From contig CP141136.1 in assembly GCA_035236585.1 (NCBI GenBank), positions 50,671,136 through 50,735,135 on the forward strand: a stretch of DNA of 64,000 nt. Reading direction: 5' to 3'. Below are positions 57,481-64,000 of the stretch, piece after piece. This stretch comes from Warburgia ugandensis (lineage: Eukaryota > Streptophyta > Magnoliopsida > Canellales > Canellaceae). Every line of letters begins with the position of its first letter. Position 1 is the first letter of the stretch. A model generated the notes under the pieces. The model saw only the letters and a program-made list of their open reading frames with translations, was not told the DNA's origin and searched no databases. Both the position numbers and the translations under genes were made by a program.

Positions 57481-58576
57481 CTGACTGTTCTGCATGTTTG
57501 ATCTGAACCGCCTGTTCTACTAAGCCTAGATCAAATCTAGACCCTAGGAACAATTGTGAACTTCATAGTTCAATTGTGGAGTCATCTGAACTCCAAATTG
57601 AGATCGAAAAGAAGCTATGGAAAGCTTATAACTTCTAGTTTCTTCTAAAATCATAACATTTAGAAAATTCTTCATGAAATTTTTTGTATTTAAGAATTAA
57701 GCTTCTAATTTTCATGATCTGAGATGATCAGATCTTGGAGATCTGATTTACTAATGATATAATATTGAAATAAAGTGATATCCATGACTTATTTGGACAA
57801 ATCTAAGATAGATTGAGGGACCTACCCTTTATGGTAGAAAAACCCTAAAAATATAAAGGGACCCACTTGATCAATAAGATCAAGTATGATCAGACCCTTG
57901 GGATCGATTAAATGAATGATATTATGATGGAATCCATTGAGATCATGGATTGAATATGACCAAAAACAAAGGGATATGATCTTGGACCTTAAGGGAGTAA
58001 AAGCCTTAAAATTAATTAAAACCCTTGATCAAAAGGAAAGACCTAAGATATAATGGTTGGATCATAAGTAAAAGCTTTAATAATGAGAAATGGGTTGGCT
58101 TAAGTTATGCATTGATTTCATTTAATTTATTTCATGAATATAGGATCCATGATAGATTATTTTAGTATAACTTCATTTCAAATGTCCATAAAATTATTCA
58201 TGAATAATGAATTGTAACTTAGGACCATGTTGGTATGATTTTATGAAATTGTAACTTATGACCATGCTAGGATTTCATGTTAGATTAGACTATGGTATGA
58301 GATGGTACCTTAGGTCCATGATAGTTTAATTTGACTTTATTAATAAAGTACATTAGTAAGAAATCATGCTAGTATAATCTTAAGTACCTTGTACCATTAT
58401 CATTAGGTTGGTCAATTATGTAGTTTTATGCTTTAAAGTTATAATTCATTTATGGTTATATTTGATTAGCAAATTTAATTGTTAAAGTAGTTATGAGATA
58501 AAGAGCATAAAACACAAAAAATGAAATATAATGAGAAAGTAGAGTTTCATAACACAAATAAGAATGAATTATTTGA

Positions 58577-58905
58577 CTTGGACTTAATTAGTAAAGTCTA
58601 CAGTTAGTAGGACAATATAAGAATTATCAAATCTTTGGCCCAAACTATGAGAATAATAGAACCCATGAATGACATTTTAAATGTTCACAGAGTTAATTAA
58701 AATTAATTAGAAAGAATACTTAGGGTTAACATGCTTATAGGAACCTTATGAAAGGTTGAGCTAAGGTCGTTGTAGTGAATGTTGAACATAGTGGTTAAGG
58801 GGGTTTTCTAATAGAGCCTCGCTCTTCCCCTACCTTCCGTTGATGTTTGTAAGGTCTAAATGCCTCCTTAAATGAGGAATGAAGTAACCACTTTGTGTTC
58901 ACTCA
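58577..58905 (+). other. Leader module, TE-H 3' LTR copy
   Basis: The AGAGCCTCGCTCT hairpin is intact. The other stem reads TGTTT...AAATG, both outer pairs turned to G-T wobbles. Confidence 0.7.
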
Positions 58906-60594
58906 TTCAGCTAGTAAGCCTTGGCCAATTGGAAATAAGAGGAGCAGTCTAAACTTAGGCTGAAAGAAGTTAGCTTCAACCAGTAAAACATTAACTGGTT
59001 GAAATAATGATAATAAGTGAATAAAATGTTAGTCAATTATCTAACCTTAATAAAAATTATAAGTAAGATGAGGATGATCAAACAAGATCCATTGGATCTT
59101 GAATGATCAAGAACAATAAGAATAATAACATTGTATTTTACTTAATATGCATGTTTATTAGTATGTATGCTATAGCTCAAATCTAGAACATTAGATTAGA
59201 TAATCTAAACCTTTGATCAAATATGATACAAGGAAAAGAACTAGGATCATCCTACTTAGGTATGATAAAAAAGCTGAACTTAGATCAAAGAAGAACTAGA
59301 TGGTAGAATATCTAGGCCCTTGATCTTTATCAACAAGAATAGATTGTTGATCAAAGGATCTATGAAAGATCAAGATCAAAGAGATTGATACACAAAGACT
59401 TAAAGATAGAAAGTAATTAGATCTAAAAGGTTAAAAGTTAATTCTACCCATCAGATCTATTGATCAATAGGATAAAATACTATTTGAGGAAGATAGATTA
59501 TATGTATGACAGGAACACAAGACAGATCTAGATCCTTTATATCAAAGGACAAGAATATATAAAGAATATAGATAGGAGATTATCCACAATTGCACAAATA
59601 CTGACAATATGTATGGATTTACATATTTTATACATCAATTAGGATCATGGAAGATTTGAAGAGATGAATCACTACTTGAAGGTAGGAGGATTTTATGAAT
59701 GCATCTACATGAGAAGTACATGTTGTATACATTATCTTATGTCTAGAAATGTTGACAAGTATAATGTAAATACTTATATGAAACCCATTGAAAACCTGTA
59801 TGATCCAACCAAAACACATATGAAATGGTTAAGTTAGAATTGAGGAATATGCTCTAAGTGATATGGAACTAGAAGATATTCCAACCCTAAGTAAACAGGC
59901 AGATCGTCTAATACGTATGAAAATTACTTTACATACAAGCACGGAAGCTTGTGGTTTTGGTTTAAACAGGCATAGGCCTAGGGATGCTATGTTAGGAAAG
60001 TTAGTAGGGTTTGGCCACCTGCTCTCTAAATCTTGTTATATATGGATACAAAGCTTAAATGAGGCTAAAAATTGAGTGGGGCAATTATGGGAAGGCCGCC
60101 ACTATGACAGCCATGGTCCTCCCCGTATGAACATGGATATTGTGATTTCCATCGTGGATGGTATGGGTGGATTATTGAGCAGTTATTCAAGTGCACTAGT
60201 ACAGATTTTGACTACATACATAGTAGTCCTTTGTGTATTTTTGCATTATGATGCATGGCATAGTGAAATGCCTTATGATATGGCACGATAAGATGCCAAG
60301 TAATTGTCTATTACCGATACTACCCAAATGATGGAGTATTTCCAACAGAGTTTGGATGATTTATCAACTCAGCATAAGCTAGATATGATTATGTTTTGAG
60401 ATATTAACTATTTTTCATGATTTTGACAGCATGTATATATCTATACATAGTATACCATATGTATGTGTAAGGATGTACATACATGACAAAGTATAGAGAT
60501 TGCTCCATGAGTATGAATAATAGGATTATGAAATATTAAGATTATACTATCAAAGTTTTATGCTTCTTGAATCCCCTACCAAGCATAGCTTATT

Positions 60595-60630
60595 GAGATA
60601 TTGTAAATGTTTCAATGTTTACAATATCTC
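60595..60630. other. Conserved LTR hairpin, TE-H copy
   Basis: 13-bp perfect inverted repeat GAGATATTGTAAA / TTTACAATATCTC with a 10-nt spacer, about 0.43 kb from the LTR 3' end, preceded by CCCCTACCAAGCATAGCTTA. Confidence 0.8.
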
Positions 60631-61055
60631 TAATATAGAGAAAGAGAATTAGGAGCTCAAGACCTAAGAAGACCTGGAAGAATAATCAATCAGGGTATGT
60701 CCCTTGAAGACATGTATTTTATTTGAGAGCATTATATTGTATTGCAAGTTTCTAATGTATGGTGAGGTTTGAAGTTTGGATTATGTAATTTGGACAAGTA
60801 TTGTACTAATACAGGGCTATACTGTGAAGCACTGGATGGATTTTGGAATTTAATAAAAATATATTCCTCCATTGGAATTTATCCTGTGCAAAAATTCTAC
60901 TTACGTTATGTATGAAGGGATGACTTGGGTTTTTCAAAACAAGTTCTAAAGAAAAAAATTTCCATTGCTTTGTTTTGCAAAAGATTTTTACTACTAAGTG
61001 CCCTGTCTTTGAAAAATGTATTACAAAATATGTTACAAAAACCTAGGTCATCACA

Positions 61056-61060
61056 CATAG
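61056..61060. repeat. Target-site duplication of TE-H, right copy (CATAG)
   Basis: Identical to 48372-48376, directly after the LTR end. Confidence 0.88.
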
Positions 61061-63561
61061 TTGCTGTCACATTCGACCTATTCATCTTTCTATTCTAATT
61101 CTTCAAATCTGAGAAATTATAAACACTTACAATGATTTAGCAAGCTTGCGCTTGTGTATGTGGAGTAACTATTTTGTCATGCAGTTCATGATTACCTAAA
61201 TGAATGTATTTTGAGTATTTATGATACATAAATAGAACTCATGATATTTTTAAATAAATACTCATGCCAAAATTGTGTTCTCAAATCATAAATCCATAAA
61301 ATGGGTTCATGTGCAATTCAATATAGTTGATGAATCATATGACTTTCATGATTTCTAAAGTCATCATTACCTTTTCTTTTTCCTGAGGATTTAAGCATTC
61401 TAAGCCTTTATCGTTTTATAAGAATTTAATTGTTCTAACATCATTTTCTATAAATAAACACATAAGCATTCCAAATTTATTTATGACACATAGTTCTTCA
61501 AATTTTTTCTCCTTTTATTATCATTCAAGATATCTCTTTAAATGTCTAAATAGATTGTCATTCAATAGGTAAATCTACTTATCAAGAGTTGGGGATCTAA
61601 CATTCTCATCATCATTTGTAATAGTAGTTATCTAACAGCTTTCTCTTCACGAATACAATGTATTTTCTTATATAGGTATGAATCATATATGATCATGTAG
61701 AATCACTCATAATGCTGTATTAATCTAGCACCTTAATAAATCTGACCAGGGTAAAAGTGTCATTTTAGAAGAATCAATATGTACTAAAATCTCAATGGTA
61801 AAAGCACTAGCTAAGTATATGTGTCAAAGTATAGTATTGATAAAAGATAAAGTTAGTTAATAAGGTGAAAAAGTATACTATATCCTTGAAGTCCAACTGT
61901 TTAGTAAACCAGCATTCTATCAATTTGTAATCTTGCAAAGAAAAAATCTAATGGTGGTTTTCAAGTGCATAATCGTCAATTCATTTCCAAATTAATTCTT
62001 TCTGCATCAAATCAAACTAGAAACCATAACCATGAAAATTGGTATTACTCTTGTACAGTGAAAATTCACGAGGAAAATCTAGTAATCCAAGTTATGTGCA
62101 ATGTCCAAACGAATCTAATAAGTCTATCAAACAACATGCTCAAAACAAATGAAGTCAAACCAAGGTGCATAGCCCTCAATCCGCAATGTAGAAATCCATG
62201 CCCACATCACCATGGAAAATCGATCGATGGCATATAGTCCTACCACTATGGATGAGGTCTAACTCTCAAGATATGACCCAAATAAATATCACACAAAATT
62301 GACACGTATGCTCATAGTGCTCTACTGTCACCCACTAGCAACTACTATGGCCTATACGTTTGGTCAAGGATACTTGCATGAACCATGATTCACAGGATCT
62401 CATGGGAGTTACTCGGTTACCACCTAGAGCACTTTCCCATGAGAAGATACTCCTACTACCTGCCGTCTCCATCACAAGGCTGGTGTCAAATCATCGAAGT
62501 GGTTAGTGACCAACTGCACCTCCTAGCATAGGGTCTAGGTCTTCCAGCACACAACAAGCCTACCTCTAAGTCATACGGTACTTGTAGAGCACCTGCTGAT
62601 CTATTTAAGATTGAGGACACTCCTAAAATGCCTGCCCACAACATCTATCAAACCCATGTCCAAAAGGACTTATAGTTGCTCGTAGAGCACTATCCTAAGC
62701 ATTAATAAAACTGTATCCATCAAGACTTATGACCACTCATAGAGTGCTTGCCAAACTATTGATGAAATCCATAATCATCAGGACTTACAATAGCTCATGG
62801 AGCACTTGCCTAAGCATCGACAAATCCAAATCCATTAGGACTTATGTCTACTCATCGAGTTCCTGTCCAAATCATAAATCATATACATCTCCAAAATTAT
62901 TTCATGAAAATTAAATCACTATTTTGATGTTTTATGAGAAACCATTCAAATCTATTCATTGTCAACCCATATTATCAACAAGCTTTAAGAACATATCTTC
63001 ATGAGCATTCAAAACATGTAGTCTTTATTCATAAATTAGATAACGCTCCTTCAGTCCCAAAAGTCTAAATCCATCTCAATGATTATAAAAGGTGAATCTT
63101 TGAAAAATATCTTCAAAGCACTTTTCTCTAAGTGGACCATAATTAAACTAGTGATAAAGCCTTTATCAGTAAACACACACATGTTATAACATAAATTCAT
63201 GGCTTATAAGTATCTATTGTATGTTCATAGAATTTAGAATATTCTTTCCAAGTTTAAATGTGAATCATTTCATTTGATTACGATCATTTCCAGTCCTACA
63301 TATCAATAGCTAATTCCATTTCAATGAATAGTAGTCAAATCATGTTAAAGTGAACCTAATTGGGGGTTATTATTTAGACAATTTTTTTATTATATATCGT
63401 GATATTGAAGGCCCTAGGATTATTTCCTCAACATCTATTTGTGAATACAAACTATGAGTTAATATACTAAATGATCATCTATCTTGGAACCAATCGTTTC
63501 ATCATTCTCGAGTCCCTTAAGTTACAAAAATGACATCTTCTAGCACATTTTATTAGATCTT
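61061..63561 (-). repeat. TE-G 5' LTR, second part
   Basis: Continues the LTR cut at 48376. It aligns with 38660-40640 of the TE-G 3' LTR: decayed hairpin at 61108-61135, CCCATGAGAAGATACTCC at about 62435, the 59-bp array at 62640-62880, and ATTCATAAATTAGATAACGC-like sequence after 63030. Similarity stops at about 63561. ORFs at 61965-62237 and 62729-62914 are fortuitous. Confidence 0.75.
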
Positions 63562-64000
63562 TGATAAGTGTTTAATTTTGCATAAAAACCACCCAATTAG
63601 CAACCTATGTGTTAAAACTTACATGGGTAAATTAAAAACTTTAGACCAAAATTCGTAACACATATATTTTTTACCTAATGAAGCAAAAGTTATTATTTTT
63701 TAGGTAAAGAGGCTAATCCAAGGTAATTATGTATCATATTTTTTTAAGATTTAATTAGGGGTTTTCACTTTTTGTAGGAACTAAGATGGTGATCCAATGG
63801 TTGAGATCGATTGGGATGAAATTACAGATCAAAATCAAAAGATCGAGTCAAACCTTAAAATCATCACTTCACCATGAAGCCAAAGGTTAAGATCATCTTG
63901 TGGACCAATAATGGATGCAATTAAAGGAGCTAAAGTTGACCAAAGTGGGCCCATGAAGAAAGTCAATCAGTCCCACCACCTTTGCATGAAAGCCACTTAA
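63562..64000 (+). mobile_element. Start of another LTR-like sequence, cut by the window end
   Basis: At TGATAAGTGTTTAATTTTGC the alignment to the TE-G LTR breaks off and a new AT-rich sequence begins. TTTTTGTAGGAACTAAGATGG followed by a GATC-rich stretch resembles the region after the first few hundred bases of the TE-C LTR. It could be the 5' end of an Athila/Tat-like LTR. No second copy or target duplication can be checked here. Confidence 0.35.

Larger units (their letters stand above)
48377..61055 (+). mobile_element. TE-H: gag-only chromovirus with intact ends
   Basis: 12.7-kb plus-strand element: 5' LTR 48377-53261, Met-tRNA primer site, 2.8-kb interior with a gag pseudogene only, polypurine tract, 3' LTR 56039-61055, 5-bp target duplication. 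LTRs, primer site, tract and gag are homologous to TE-A, so it is the same chromovirus group. RT, RNase H and integrase are absent; the reading stops at the beginning of protease. Confidence 0.9.
56039..61055 (+). repeat. TE-H 3' LTR
   Basis: 5,017-bp LTR, from TATAATAACCCC (first G changed to A) to GGTCATCACA. It has an intact TATA box, CpG-rich block, leader module (58577-58905) and a 13-bp hairpin. ORFs at 56323-56805, 57269-57484 and 59628-60291 are fortuitous; 59863-60291 reappear in the other LTR (52068-52494) only because both are LTR. Confidence 0.92.

Overview
This window is a nested pile of plant retrotransposons. I found no host gene, rRNA gene, tRNA gene or CRISPR array. Several marks point to a repeat-rich angiosperm nuclear genome: Ty3/gypsy chromoviruses with a C-terminal chromodomain, initiator-Met-tRNA primer sites and LTRs of 4-5 kb (Tekay/Del type); Athila/Tat-like gypsy elements with Asp-tRNA-type primer sites; and an RTE-clade LINE with a trinucleotide tail. 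The DNA is AT-rich except for short CpG-rich blocks inside the chromovirus LTRs. I cannot name the species.

Element names used in the entries. TE-B: a plus-strand chromovirus LTR (1-905 and 14775-15282) split by TE-A. TE-A: a full-length minus-strand chromovirus (911-14769, TSD ATTAC) with gag, PR, RT, RNase H, integrase and chromodomain, all broken. TE-C: a plus-strand Athila-like element with a gag/PR remnant at 15283-16159, pol at 24144-27164, and a 3' LTR at 29266-32502. TE-D: a minus-strand non-autonomous Athila-like element (16165-24138, TSD TCAAC) inserted between PR and RT of TE-C. TE-E: an inverted fragment of a TE-D-like element (about 27350-28650). TE-F: the 3' end and LTR of another Athila-like copy (about 32503-35625). 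TE-G: an old minus-strand chromovirus with LTRs at 38269-46609 and 47890 to about 63561. A LINE (41752-45047, 16-bp TSD) sits in its first LTR and TE-H sits in its second. TE-H: a plus-strand gag-only chromovirus (48377-61055, TSD CATAG). At 63562 another LTR-like sequence begins and runs off the window.

The relative order of insertion is readable. TE-A is younger than TE-B, TE-D younger than TE-C, and the LINE and TE-H younger than TE-G. No element looks able to move on its own: TE-A has lost key RT and integrase residues, TE-H has no pol, and TE-D has only one unrecognised ORF with nine stops. TE-A, TE-H and TE-D still keep intact ends and primer sites, so they could have moved with proteins supplied by relatives.

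The most interesting signals are: (1) a 1.57-kb single-frame degraded ORF of unknown identity in TE-D; (2) a leader module of about 300 bp, with two short hairpins, shared between chromovirus LTRs and the 5' leader of the Athila-like TE-D; (3) a hairpin conserved about 0.4 kb from the 3' end of the chromovirus LTRs, with apparent compensatory changes; and (4) two initiator-Met primer sites exactly 380 bp apart in TE-A, each abutting an LTR-like terminus.
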